Below are positions 35,894 through 46,499 of a stretch of 64,000 bases of DNA, piece by piece. The number at the start of each line of letters is the position of its first letter. The first letter of the stretch is position 1. Made by a program: the position numbers and the translations under genes. The notes under the pieces were generated by a model. The model was not told where the DNA came from, did not search any database, and saw nothing but the letters and a program-made list of their open reading frames with translations. This DNA comes from Chiridota heheva (taxonomy: Eukaryota; Echinodermata; Holothuroidea; Apodida; Chiridotidae), in NCBI GenBank assembly GCA_020152595.1, contig JAIGNY010001849.1:597501-661500 (forward strand), written 5' to 3'.

Positions 35894-36476
35894 TTAACCC
35901 TTACTCTTCCAGCGTCACGGTGACCGTGACAGTTACGATCCATTTTCCAAAAATAAATTTGAGTACCTTCCCAAAATCCTATAGAGCTGCAAATGAGTTC
36001 ATTCAAACCAGATTGAATAAATCTTTCATAATATGGTTATTTTGTTGGGGGGTTAGATTGAAATTTTTTGAGTAAAATCGTTACAAAAAAGTGCATTTTA
36101 AAAAAAAAACGGCCTTTTTCTTTTTTTTTTGGAAAGACGAATGTCATACGTGAATATTTTTTCAATTTTTTTTTTCTTCAGGTAAGGTATAAAGATAGTT
36201 TGAATTGTTGGTTGCTACACGATTTTTACTTGTACTTGGTCAATGTTTGTGTTTTTTTGGAGAAAATATGCCAAAATTTGTGATTTCGGGCCATTTTGGA
36301 CCTTTTTTGATCAAAAAATTATAAAAAAAGGCCCAAGAGGAGAAATAGATCGTTCAGACGATTTATTACAATAACAGATGCACCCCCTCTACATGCCTAA
36401 AAGGTCTCTGATGATGACGTCATTTTGCGTCTTTTTTTCTTCTTTTTTTTTTCCTCGCACATTCGACATCACAAAA

Positions 36477-36665
36477 TGGCGAGATACAAGTTACAACGTC
36501 GAACGTGCCTTCCGACTCCTATGTTTTCTTCAGAATAATGATGACTCAGAGGGGTCGGAAGGTACTTCTGATGAAGAAGATGTACCAGAACTCGACCAGA
36601 TTGAGGAAGAGGAGAATATAGAGCCTGCTGAGATGGATAGTGATCTGTTCCATATTACGGAGTTG
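36477..36665 (+). CDS. Acidic N-terminal-like exon within the piggyBac-like element
   Basis: An open stretch reads YNVERAFRLLCFLQNN and then a run rich in Asp, Glu and Ser (SEGTSDEEDVPELDQIEEEE). It ends in frame at TTG followed by a consensus GTGAGT splice donor (36666-36671). Acidic N-termini that begin with a short helix of this kind are usual in piggyBac-family transposases. This is inference from style, not from a domain match. An ATG with a good context at 36476-36478 lies one frame off, so either a single-base indel separates it from this frame or the true start is elsewhere. No DDD catalytic core follows in the element. Confidence 0.45.
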
Positions 36666-37300
36666 GTGAGTGTTTTCTTCCAAAAATAGCGAAAGTACTA
36701 CATTGTAAATGTGTAGTAATAAAATAAGGCTTGTAGAATTATAATGATAAATTAGTGGGGATTTTTTGCTTGTTACGAGAAACAAGTAAAAGGGACACTA
36801 AAATCACATATAAAAAAAAGGATTTAGGTCCTTTCTATAATAGCCCGGATGAAACAAATGAAAGCTGAACCCCAATAATAACATTTCTAAATGGACTGAA
36901 ATATATGTATTTCCCAATGGCAAAATTGTAAATTTAAGCCTACTGAAATGTGTATTTCCAATTTCACAAAATCCAAGTTCCATTATTTCAGGGGCCGAAA
37001 TCACAATTTTATGGGGGAAAGTGGAGTAGGGGTCCCATGTTAGGGCAAAATACACATGTTGGAGGTGCCCCAGGCCCATTTAGAGGAAAATGCTTGTATA
37101 TAGGCCTAGTACCGGTACATTATTTTGATGCCCCATTTTTTGGGACCATGATCCTTTTCCCCTCCTCCTGGCTATGCCACTGTTGTGGTGATGAATAGAT
37201 CGATAAAACAAACATTTTGGACCCCTGTATGTACCCCCGGGCTTCCCGGCTGTAAAAGTCTGTCCCCACGGTTACCACAAAATTGTGGGGCAGGTTAGAA

Positions 37301-37440
37301 ACCACAATAACATGTTATGCGATAACATGTTATGCGTATGCTTGAAGAGGACGAGCCGCCTGCTACTAGAAACCACAATAAGATGTTGTGCGATAACATG
37401 TTATGCGTATGCTTGAAGAGGATGAGCCGCCCGCTACTCC
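37301..37440 (+). repeat. Two-copy tandem duplication (~70 bp) before GC-rich exon
   Basis: GAAACCACAATAA...ATGTTATGCGTATGCTTGAAG followed by AGGA-GAGCCGCC-GCTACT occurs twice in direct repeat. The second copy runs into the open exon while the first is cut by a TAG. Confidence 0.8.
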
Positions 37441-37729
37441 CCAACCCAAGAGGAAGAGGGACAGACCGTTGAAGATGAGCCCAGGCCCCTCTTCCAGGCC
37501 TTCCGCTGCAGTCTCGCCACCATCACCACTCAAAGAAAATCCGACTGCAGCGGAAAAAGCTGCCTTCAAAACCAGGGAGGAAGAGCGGAATGCTCGGCTG
37601 CAGGAGATACAACGGTCGAAGGTCATCCCTGCAGCCGATAAAGACTATCATCTGTGGGAAGTACTGGTGGAGAGTGACCGGGATCGACACGTGGTCTTCG
37701 GTAACTGCTTATGGGAAGACCAAACTAAA
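37397..37729 (+). CDS. GC-rich Pro/Ser/Lys-rich exon of unknown function in the piggyBac-like element
   Basis: About 109 codons are open, much richer in G+C than the DNA around them. From the methionine at 37403 the protein begins EEDEPPATPQ and continues with a basic PKRKRDR cluster that could be a nuclear localisation signal. Next comes a Pro/Ser-rich linker, then a charged helix (AAFKTREEERNARLQEIQ), then KDYHLWEVLVESDRDRHVVF. It ends in frame at AAA followed by the donor GTAAGT (37730-37735). I do not recognise the family. Together with the next exon it could be a transposon-specific accessory protein or a captured host exon. The acceptor on its left side was not identified. Confidence 0.5.
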
Positions 37730-37786
37730 GTAAGTTGAATGAATATAGTTGCAATTATTTTTTTATTTTTTTTATTCTATTTGCAG

Positions 37787-37846
37787 CAACAAGGTATAGC
37801 AGAAGACTTTACAAATTTGGACCTTTTCGGCAAACATTTCTTATGA
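37787..37846 (+). CDS. Possible terminal exon following the GC-rich exon
   Basis: A pyrimidine-rich tract ends in TTTGCAG (37780-37786). Joining phase 0 to phase 0 from the donor at 37730 gives QQGIAEDFTNLDLFGKHFL and a TGA stop at 37844-37846. The agreement of donor, acceptor and phase with a prompt stop supports a real small last exon. A second donor-like GTAAGT near 37869 allows an alternative reading. No family was recognised. Confidence 0.4.
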   Translation, partial: QQGIAEDFTNLDLFGKHFL

Positions 37847-38918
37847 ATTCCATGTGGAATGAACAGAAGTAAGTGTTCAATAGATAATTAGCATAGTCTA
37901 TCAACATAAAAGTAGCTGTGAAGCTTGTAATGGCTGAAATTGGGTCAGAAATAAACAAAAAAACACTTTTGTGCATAATAAATGAGGTAAATGACCTAAT
38001 TTGCATATCATTTGCATAATTTCTTATTTTATTTTTTGCAAATGATGATGTAAACATCTTGTTTTTCTGCATTCTATTAGTTTTGGACATCATAGAAGGA
38101 GAAAATGCATTTTTTGGAAAATTTAGTGCCATACACTATTAGATAGATTATTCACAGAATCGGGGATAATTTTAGGTCAAAATGTACCAAATTTTTCATA
38201 TTTGCGTCATTTTTTTTCTTCTGATTCCTAAAAATCCATGAATAGTATCAAATGAAAGGTCTTTCCAAGGACGATTCACAAATTCTATCCATATTTTTTT
38301 GCTATTTAGCCACAAGGCACAAGCGTGTCATAAAGATAGAATGTTTGGAGACCTAATATGCTAATTTAATGACCTAATTTGCATATTTGAGTTCGGAAAT
38401 ATGCACACTTTAGAAAGTTCAACATGTTAGCTTTCATAAAAGTCGAACTTGTTTTGGTACAAATGGAACAGAAAGTGCTGAAAAAATCCTCTTTCCAAAA
38501 ATTTCTGAAATAGCTTATTTGATTTTTGGAACCTTGGGAGAGTAAGGGTTAAATACAGAACACAGAATGATAGCATAGTAAGCAATCATCCTGTTTGGCT
38601 AATGACTGGTCCTTATCAATCAGAATAGATAAAATCAAAGAGCTTCTACACCAGGCACTTAAGCCTTGAGGGGGCCCCTAAGCTCCATGCCAAAAAGACA
38701 CAACGCTTATTTGCCCCTCAACAAGTCTCTTTTTTCAAGTCTGATCTGTGGGTCTGATCTGTGTACCATACAGTATATGACATGAATCCGGTGTATGGTT
38801 CTTGAGATATCGTGCTCACGAGCTTGTTGTTAGAGACACACATACATACACATATACATACATCCACACATCAGCATGACTGCATAGGTTCCTTATGCTA
38901 TTAGCATCGGAACTAAAA

Positions 38919-39898
38919 ACTGATAACTTCCCATAAAACATCAGCTAAAGCACACTAGGTGGCATCAAGGGTGTAGGGGGACTTTGTAGGGTGTCAGGGG
39001 GCATGGCCCCTCTGGCCCTGTATGCTCCTACAGCCCTGTAGGCTCCTACGGCCCTGTAGGGGGTACTTTTCAGATAAACTAACTCACAGGATGCTCACAC
39101 ATGCTAAGCTTGTGACATGCTCATTCAAGCTTGCAAGGAAAAACAATGAAGGTACACAAGCTTGCAACAATTACAATTAAGCATGCACAAGCTTGCATGG
39201 GTTCACTTCTACAGATTCCCACCATGAGGGTTTGGCCTTACTTGTTGCATACTCATTTTTGTCTGTAAGGGGTTTGGCAAACAAATCATGGTTGGTTGGA
39301 TCAGCTGCAGACTCAACATTTGACAAAACCTTCACCAAAATCATGGTCTATTCAAAGGTTCAAGGCTTTTCAAAATTTCCTAAAGAACACAAATTTGAAG
39401 GATAATTGTACCCATTATTCCACAAATTATATTTGACTTCTGGTTCTGTACTCTACATGTGTGTTGTATTGAGTCTTACCACAACAAATCTGTTTAAATC
39501 TAAAATATTGACAGCATCTACCATGCTGTGGCTTCCTCAATTGGCTACAACACACAATGAAGAATATACACATACAGAGGCTGGGTTTGACCATGGAGCT
39601 ATTAACTGATGGTTTGACTTAGCTATTTTTACTAAAACATTAGAAATCACTGCTGAAATAGCATCACTTCTAATGTCATGATAACAGATTTTGTGTGGTT
39701 GCAGTATTTATGTTACATGTAGTTTGTACCAAGATCTGTATTGATACAGTATGGTATCATATATTGAATGCATACTTTAGGATGAGAGAAAATGAATATT
39801 AACTTGAAACATTAAGATGAATACTGTAGAACATAACATTTCCTACCATATAATGAAATTAATTCCAGAAGACAGCAATGAGGAACCACTAACCTTAC
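38919..39898. other. No gene seen
   Basis: Contains short repeated phrases GGCCCTGTA-GCTCCTAC (39010-39060) and several AAGCTTGCA words (39105-39200). Frames at 39193-39405 and 39406-39609 show no domain. Confidence 0.5.
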
Positions 39899-39902
39899 TT
39901 AA

Positions 39903-40513
39903 AGGAATATTCCCATGGTTTTTGTCAAATTTGATTTAAAATAGCATACTTTTAGAGTCAATTTGGTACTATAATCAGGTTGATATCATATTCCGCTCAG
40001 GAGATATGAATTTTTTAAGATTTCCTAATTGCATTTTAAAGTTTTTATACAGTACGATAAATTTGTGTGTGATGATGTCATAAAGGCAATTCCATTGCAA
40101 ATGTTTATGTATTTTTTTGAATGTTGATTGCTTGTTTTGCTTGTTTCTGTATGATTAGAAACAATTTTCTAAAAGTTATTGAAGTAGGGTATATTTGGCA
40201 ATGTATATAAATACCTAATTTTTATTAATTTATTTTTCTAGCAGGTTTTACCAATAAAACAGGATGATAGATTTTAATCAAATACATCAACTTTGTGGGA
40301 GAATGTGTTGCTGTGATGTCATACTGAGCCTTTTAGTTCGCTTATTGACATTTTTTGTGAACCTTGAAATATAAATATCTCCTGGTAGGAATAACATATC
40401 ATTTTTGTATTGAATTGTATTGAACCTTAAAATTTGAATATTAGCATGATTTGTGTACTAATTTTTTTAAATCTTTTTTATGAAAGGTTGCGAAAAAACA
40501 TGGGACTATTCCT
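39903..40513 (+). mobile_element. TTAA-type MITE M1, copy 3 (complete)
   Basis: The left terminus AGGAATATTCCCATG and the right terminus CATGGGACTATTCCT are near-perfect inverted repeats. Both are flanked by TTAA (39899-39902 and 40514-40517). At 611 bp and without coding sequence, this is the reference copy of the family. Confidence 0.88.
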
Positions 40514-40517
40514 TTAA

Positions 40518-41819
40518 GGCACAATTCCCCCTCTCCTTCCTACAGTGGGGAAAGTGTTACTCATTATTTACACATTCCAAATCCTGTCATGATCAGCTTA
40601 TCTGAATACATGTGCTAGGTCCATTTAGCTTGAATTTGTGCTTGAGTGAAAAGTACTGCTTTAATCCTAATCCACTTATTTGACATACCACTACTTGGGA
40701 GGACTGAATACAAAAGTGTTCTTATAAAACTTGAGTTTATTTTAACCCTGGATCCGCCAATCCAAGATTGAATGATGAATAATGTTTTCTTGTGGTACTG
40801 CAGTGTCTACTGTACAACATGCAGTGTTGTTTGCAGGTGTCTCTCATGTGTTTATATTTGGAGGTAGATCAAGCACTGTACCTTATATTATAATCTTTTT
40901 CAGTCTTTTTCATTACAAACAGTAATGCAATTCTACATGCAATTCAACCTATAGATCTCCACTAGTGAAAAGGATACTGTAAGTATCTCAGTCAGAATGT
41001 AATATTTTCAATACAGAAAGGTGCATGACCATACACACAGTACCCTTTATAAAATAATACAGTAAAACACCCCCAGAATGACACATACAGTACTGAAACT
41101 TCCTTGGAACAAAGCACTATTCAAACTATGCACATGTACAGCTTATACATTGACCAATTTGGAGTTAATATTTTAGGGATTAATTTGCAAATTCTCATTC
41201 AAATTTATGAGAACAGGCATCCATGTCAAGATTCTTTAATAAATTGTTTCATGTGCCACTAATGTTTGATGTAGAGTAAATGTAGAGTAGGCATAGGCCA
41301 TACTGGCAAGTTTGGTTTTATCTTGCTTGATATTAATACCTCCTACATACTTTTCAGTAGTGTAGGTTCTCATGAAAACAGTTTTAAGATCTTAATAGCC
41401 ATGTCCAGATGTCTACAGTACAGTATTTATGCTTCTTCAGAGGAATGGAGCACCCTGCCCATATTTTCCTCCCGCCCTTATTACATGTACCTCCACCCAG
41501 CCCCTTTTTACCTCCACCCTTCTCCTCTTTTTAAAAATCTAAAAAAAATTCAGACAATAAACCTAACTTTGAGAATTGTTCATGGTGTTTGCAGTTTCCC
41601 AATATAGAAGAAGGCGGGCACTTATCGTTGTATTGATTTCTCTTATTTACAAATGAAGTGCACAGGAGACCTTGTTGCATGTCCCTGCTACCATGTATGT
41701 GCACTTTTGGTCACTTGCACCCTTTCTCTTTCTGGATCAAGCTAGGAGCTTGCTATCCACAATCAACAGAGCTCTTCTGTTGCAGGAAAAGACAATCTCA
41801 TCATTTTTAAAGGTTTAAT
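40518..41819. other. No gene seen
   Basis: Rich in TACAGTA/TACTGTA words but without array structure. The frame at 41323-41607 (94 codons) shows no domain. Confidence 0.5.
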
Positions 41820-41823
41820 TGAA

Positions 41824-42282
41824 AGGATAAGTTCAGTGGTCAAGCAAATCTATCTTATATGAAAGAGGACTTCAAAAGAAACAAAATGGTAAAGAAAGCA
41901 TTCAAAAATCTTATTCCATTGAGGAGATATTCAAGTTTAAAAATGGGTATGATTCTTGTAGAAACGACTGAAATCAGACTAGTTGTGACGTCACATACTC
42001 AGATTCCTCAACTTCTTTATGTATTCTATCATATTTTGTCCTGTGATTTTGAAGCTTTACAACCATTGGATATGTTAGGAAAGTAGCAAAACAGAATTTG
42101 ATAAAGGTAATTATAATTTTCCACTTGAAGAGAGTTTGAGGAAAAATAATTCAAATAGTAAAAAAGTTTAATACATTTTCTTTAAAATACATTAATAATT
42201 GTTAAGACAGTAAGGATGACGACACAAACTTTTCATAGTAGACTTGCTACACCAGTCATTTCTACACAGATAAGACAGAGCT
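41824..42282. mobile_element. Foldback TTAA-type MITE M2, copy 2
   Basis: The left arm AGGATAAGTTCAGTGGTCAA through GTAGAAACGACTGAAATCAG, and the right arm CCAGTCATTTCTACAC, match copy 1. The right arm stops at CTTTAA, where another M2 left arm begins. It contains a perfect TGACGTCA palindrome near 41986. Confidence 0.75.
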
Positions 42283-42286
42283 TTAA

Positions 42287-42475
42287 AGGATTAGTTCAGT
42301 GGTCAAACATGTTTATCTTATATGAAAGAGGACTTCGAAAAAAACAAAATGGTGAAAAAAGCATTCAAAAATCTTATTCCGTTAAGGAGATAATGAAGTT
42401 CAAAGTTTGGTAGCATTTGTGTAGAAATGACTGAAATCAGACTATTTGTGATGTCATAGCTTCAGATTCCTTAGA
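42287..42475. mobile_element. M2 copy 3, left arm only
   Basis: Begins AGGATTAGTTCAGTGGTCAA directly after TTAA (42283-42286), inside the right arm of copy 2. It follows the M2 left arm to about CAGATTCCTTAGAG, then changes to purine-rich sequence. It appears to be inserted at TTAA and later truncated. Confidence 0.7.
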
Positions 42476-42689
42476 GTCTTCCTCAAAAGGGGAAAAGGGG
42501 GAAAAACAGAAGGAGAAAAAAAAAAAGGGGTAGGTGTAGAAAGGGGGGAGGGGAATTTAAATGTGGTGGAAGAGGTTGTTGTTGCGGAGGAAGTTGATGA
42601 TGCTTAAGGAAGAATTGTTTTCGAAAAGATCCGAGAGGAGAGAAGTTACGAGAGAAGAGATCTGGAGTTCTGGTATAAAGGACAGGTTA

Positions 42690-43400
42690 AACAAGCTTAA
42701 AATGAATGATGCCAAAACGGAGGTTATTTTGTTTGGCACTACTCCTCAACTCAATAAATTAACCCAAAAATCTGTCAAAGTGGGTGGTGGTTTAGTTAAT
42801 GCTGTCCATTGTGTTCGTGATCTAGGAGTGTGGCTGGATAGCAACTTAAACTTAAAGCAGCACGTTATGAAAAAATGCAGGTCTGCATTTGTAAATTTGT
42901 ACAACATTAATAAAATAAGAAATATGTTGACAAACAGTGCAACAGAGACCCTAATTCATTCATTGGTTCATTCACACATTGACTACTGCAACTCTCTCTT
43001 GGCTGGTATGCCACATTGTTTAATTCAAAATGTCCAAAAATACAGAATTTTTGCACGTGTTGTAACTAAATCAAACAAATATTGCCATATTACTCCCTTT
43101 GTTATATTCACTACATTGGTTACCGGTTGAAATGCGTATAAGATACAAAATACTTGTTCTTGTTTTTAAATGTATCCATAAAATGGCCCCAAAATATCTT
43201 CAAAACTTAATAATTTCATCAAACACCACTTATGATCTAAGAAACAGATCTGCAGTCTGGCTTAATGTACCCAATATTTCATGTATTACTCTGGGGGTAG
43301 GGCATTCTGCAGACTCGCCCACTTTGGTGGAATGATCTCCCACTTCAAATAAGAAAATCAATTGTCTTCACGTGTTTCTGAAATCAATCAAAACACATTT
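42690..43400 (+). pseudogene. L2-like reverse transcriptase, C-terminal half
   Basis: The first open stretch reads LKMNDAKTEVILFGTTPQ, RDLGVWLDSNLNLKQHV and SHIDYCNSLLAGMP, ending near 43130 after a frameshift. The second (from about 43099) reads YSLHWLPVEMRIRYKILVLV and KMAPKYLQNLI. A further shifted piece has LWNDLPLQIRKS near 43330. This is the RT thumb and C-terminal part of an L2-like element. The YADD palm is absent because of 5' truncation. The upstream codons of the long open frame (42561-42688) are antisense to the I-like LINE and do not belong to this protein. Confidence 0.8.
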
Positions 43401-43514
43401 GTTTATGGTTTATTTTAGTAAGTAAGTATGTATTGTATTCATGTTATTTTTTTGTAAAGCGTTTTTGAATATGCTTGTATAGAAAGGACGCTATATAAAT
43501 GTATTATTATTATT
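42690..43514 (+). mobile_element. L2-like LINE 3' fragment inside the I-like LINE
   Basis: The plus-strand fragment starts at KLKMNDAKTEVILFG and ends with GCTATATAAATG and an ATT-repeat tail (43502-43515). The I-like coding sequence resumes on both sides, so this copy inserted later. It is 5'-truncated just after the catalytic palm. Confidence 0.8.
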
Positions 43515-44310
43515 AAGAAAATATGATTGATGGAGAGATGGGTGTTACAAGTGGGGCAGAGAGGGGTAGGGGAGCTGGATAAGAGATGGGAGTGAGTGAG
43601 AGAGGAGTGGCCAAGGCGGATGCGGGTGACGATGTCTTCCCTGCGGTTGCGACTGTGCAGAGAGGTGTTGGTCCCGACTTTGGGTTTGATGGTGTGGAGT
43701 TTGTTACTGGTTTCGTGATTCCAGGAGTTTTGCCAGTTTTTCTTTTTATGTATTTGGAAATGGTGAGACGGAGGGCTGAGTGTGGAATAGGAAAAAGAGA
43801 GGCGGTGTTAGACACAGCTTTGTTGTCGACTCTGTCAGCTCTCTCGTTGCTAAGGATGCCGACATGGCTGGGAATCCAGAAGAAGATAAGATTCCTTCCT
43901 AAGGAGGAGAGAGTGTGGAGCTTGTTGAGGATTTGTAGAATGAGAGGGTTGGGCCAGAGCATGTTGAGGATGCCAGTGAGGACGGATTTAGAGTCAGAGA
44001 AGATGACGAAACAGGAGCGGAAAGAGAGTTCTAACAAGTTTAAGGCTAGGAGGATGGCTTCAGCCTCAGCAGAGTAGATAGAGGTGCCATCGGGTAGCCT
44101 TAAGGAGACGGTAAGGCCTGGACAGGTGGTGGCAGCTGCAAAAGAACCATCCCATGTGGAGCCACCGGTAAAGAGGAAGGAGTAGTCGTGGAAGTGTCTA
44201 CTGAGTTGGCAGTATTTGGAGTGGAAGAAGACTGGGTTGTAAAGAGCTTTCGTGAAGGAGGAAAGACCAAGGTACACCTTGGGGGGAGGGGGGGGGGGGG
44301 AATAGTCCAA
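43513..44310 (-). pseudogene. LINE RNase H domain, mutated
   Basis: The ribonuclease H fold is recognisable from FTGGSTWDGSFAAA, then YSAEAEAILLALNLLE, then VIFSDSKSVLTGI, then FFWIPSHVGILSNERADR. In active enzymes the first motif is TDGS; here the catalytic Asp is Gly, so activity is probably lost. The second acidic residue (Glu of AEAEA), third Asp (FSDS) and final Asp (ERADR) are present. Downstream the frame shifts near 43735; the correct LINE text (NKLHTIKPKVG, RIRLGHSSLTHSHLL) continues in another frame. The proline-rich N-terminal codons near 44290 come from a G/C homopolymer and are doubtful. Confidence 0.8.
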
Positions 44311-44529
44311 GTGGGTGTAGGTGGGATGGTGTATCTGGCGATCAAGAAAATGTTGATGTTAGCTTTGGAGAAGTGTGAGTGCATCCGAATCCAGAAAGGT
44401 GGGGGGGGGGGATGCATTTGTTGAGATTAAAGAGGTTGGCGAAGGAGGGAGAACGGATGGAATGGAAGCAAGGGTTACGTGGATCGGTGAGGATGCGGAG
44501 AGCAAAGGAGAGGCCGACCTACGTGCAAC

Positions 44530-44830
44530 GGAGGTCAAAGTCTTTAAATATGTTTTAGAACGATGTACAGACAGAGCACATCTCACAGAATAAAGCAAGT
44601 TATTCCATTCTTTCGGTGCCACAATCGAGAAAGCTTTGTTTCCGTATGTAGATTTAGCACTTCGAGCAGTACATGGAATCTGGAGCAGTCCATATGTTTA
44701 AATGAGAAGTATCTGCAGTTCTCATTCCTTATTATATCTAACCCCTTACGCAAGATGATGCAGACTCCCCCACCTGTCCTATCAGTGCGTTGAACATGGT
44801 GAATATCAAACCCTGGCAGAGCATTTTAAT
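44530..44830 (-). pseudogene. L2/CR1-like LINE fragments, joined
   Basis: From 44690 down to 44530 the minus strand reads TYGNKAFSIVAPKEWNNLLY and SVRCALSVHRSKTYLKTL, the standard C-terminal block of L2/CR1 RT proteins. Upstream, 44830-44700 in another frame reads RTGGGVCIILRKGL and SFKHMDC. This resembles a LINE endonuclease GGGV segment and would imply a large internal deletion between the two. The C-terminal call is good; the endonuclease call is tentative. Confidence 0.6.
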
Positions 44831-46499
44831 AATCGGCTAGTGTGCAATTTTTTTCGTGTTTTAGTTCATATTTAATCAGAAAACAGATCTCAAGATGAAA
44901 ATTACAGTAAATCACACAGTAATAGCCCTTTCACCATAGTGTTAGCAAGGATCTTCCACTCAAGTTAGCTCCTTGGCTGTGGATATTTTTGTGAAAATTA
45001 CTTTGCAAGCGCCTGAACCATTCAATGTATTACTGTATATTACAGTACGCTGTACAGCTGTACTAAGCTATGCTAAAAAAAGCGGAACCACTCGTACTTC
45101 TACAGAAGTTTTGATTCAGGAAATTGTTGCAATTGTTTTTCAATTTCATTTCTGACCTTTCAAAAAATAAATTTAGGTGACACCATCATCATATATCATG
45201 AATATATAATCATCCATGACAAAAACTGTATCATATTTTCGGACTAAATCATTATAAGTCGTAACATTATTTTGTATCAGCAGTAAAAGCAGCCATGTGG
45301 TCTGTAAGGCGAAGACAGCTCCCATACAAACTTCAAAATTTATTAAGACATATGACCACCCCTTTTTAATGTTCAATTCTTTATTTCTGTAGAAAGCTTT
45401 ATGAATTAAAATTTGATATAAGTTTCTTCAAGTGTTTAATTGTACTTTGCCTCAAATATTTTGATTTATGAAGATAAAGAATAAGGGCCTACCCTCCTGA
45501 TCATAGGTGGAATTTCTGGAGCAATGAAGGGATCCCTCCCTCTACACCTATTTGTTTTCTTCCGAATGTCTTTGTATTGTGAATTTTTGTACAGACGCCC
45601 GATTCCCCACCACTGTTCACTTCTCCCCTCTTGTGGCTACCTCACTTTTTTGAGGAAATGTTCAAAATTAGGATAATTTCTATTTTATATCTTTTTTGCT
45701 TTTAAAAAAGAAAAATTGCCTAGAACTTGGCTGAATTTGAACAATTGTCTTGGAATGGACAGGAAGGGGGAGGGGGGAGGGGGGTTCTAGGACCACCTTA
45801 CTTTTCTCATGCTGTCTACACCACTGCCCCCTCCCCACCCCATACACACACTTTCAATCCAAAAATCAGTTTTGTTTTTTTCACATTGAAAAGGCATCAT
45901 TATTAGGCCTACCAGGGTCGCCGAGAGAATAACGAGGCCCAGAAAAAACTTACATTTGGGGTCCCTTATAACTCAAAATATTTCAAGGGCAAAGAATTAA
46001 GTCATTCTTTGACCAACTTATACCATTTTTACCAATGTAAAGCATGGGTTTCGCCGGAGGTTTCGCTCCTAAGGCTACCCTTTTTTTAAGGTCATTAATC
46101 TTTTTTTTGTAGATCTCCTAATCATCAAAAAAAATTATACTCATGTACATTTAGGTTTTCCCAGGGACAAGGCCTCCTCTTGGCGGCACCGATTATGAAC
46201 TAAGTGGGTGTGGGGGAGGTATGGGGAATGTGTCGTGTTTCCTGTAACCTTTTTGGCCGATGTAATTCTTGCAAGTGACAAGAGCATCATAATAGGTTGG
46301 TACCAAATTTCTTATGCACAACGAATGGTGTCATATTACAGTTGTGAACCGCTATGCATAGCTACATGTACAGATCTTTCTGTCTTTGTATTCATGGAAC
46401 TAATTATCTATGCATCAGCTTATATTGTCCAGTTTAGACTGCAAATTTGTGTAAAAATAATGAAAAATAAAACTGTTATTAAAAAATAGAATTGTTATA
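44831..46499. other. No gene seen
   Basis: No domain or clear repeat. G- and T-rich runs at 45764-45784 and 46080-46110. Frames up to 93 codons (46208-46489) look random. Confidence 0.5.

Larger units (their letters stand above)
35898..38548 (+). mobile_element. piggyBac-like DNA transposon, ~2.65 kb
   Basis: Bounded by TTAA on both sides (35894-35897 and 38549-38552), with terminal inverted repeats CCCTTACTCT-T/C-CCA. A perfect hairpin GTCACGGT-G-ACCGTGAC (35914-35930) lies just inside the left end. TTAA plus CCC-initial TIRs is the piggyBac signature. The interior holds an acidic exon and a GC-rich coding stretch, but no recognisable DDD transposase core. It is therefore probably non-autonomous or strongly diverged. 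Confidence 0.85.
34669..38918 (+). mobile_element. TIR-bounded element with ~300-bp tandem units, copy C
   Basis: The left end is AACCAGAACCAAAAG; the right end is GCTATTAGCATCGGAACTAAAA. Units start at 34817, 35127 and 35433, a period of 306-310 bp. Each unit holds GCCCCGCCCACTATGCAT-type and inverted TCATTAATATGCATGA words about 130 bp apart. The last unit is cut at about 35660 and resumes near 38755 (GTGTACCATACAG...), so about 3.1 kb has inserted, including the piggyBac-like element. Confidence 0.75.
42476..44530 (-). mobile_element. I-like LINE with RNase H domain, interrupted
   Basis: Minus-strand coding pieces in order: an RT-end region near 44450-44200 (KANINIFLIARYTI in one frame), the RNase H domain (43513-44310), and a C-terminal end at about 42688-42557 reading LSDLFENNSSLSIINFLRNN. 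The last piece is separated from the rest by a plus-strand LINE at 42690-43514. A purine-rich stretch (42480-42560) is its probable 3' UTR. RNase H-bearing LINEs are typical of the I group and relatives. Confidence 0.75.

Noticed and set aside
42561-42688. N-terminal 40 or so codons of the 189-codon frame
   Set aside because: They are antisense to the C-terminal end of the I-like LINE; the L2-like RT text starts only at about 42685.
43586-44593. Plus-strand frames of 72-163 codons
   Set aside because: Antisense shadows of the minus-strand I-like LINE RNase H region.
44690-44830. Firm call of a LINE endonuclease (RTGGGVCIILRKGL, SFKHMDC)
   Set aside because: Only a short stretch fits and it sits directly upstream of an RT C-terminal block in a different frame; kept as tentative within the fragment entry.
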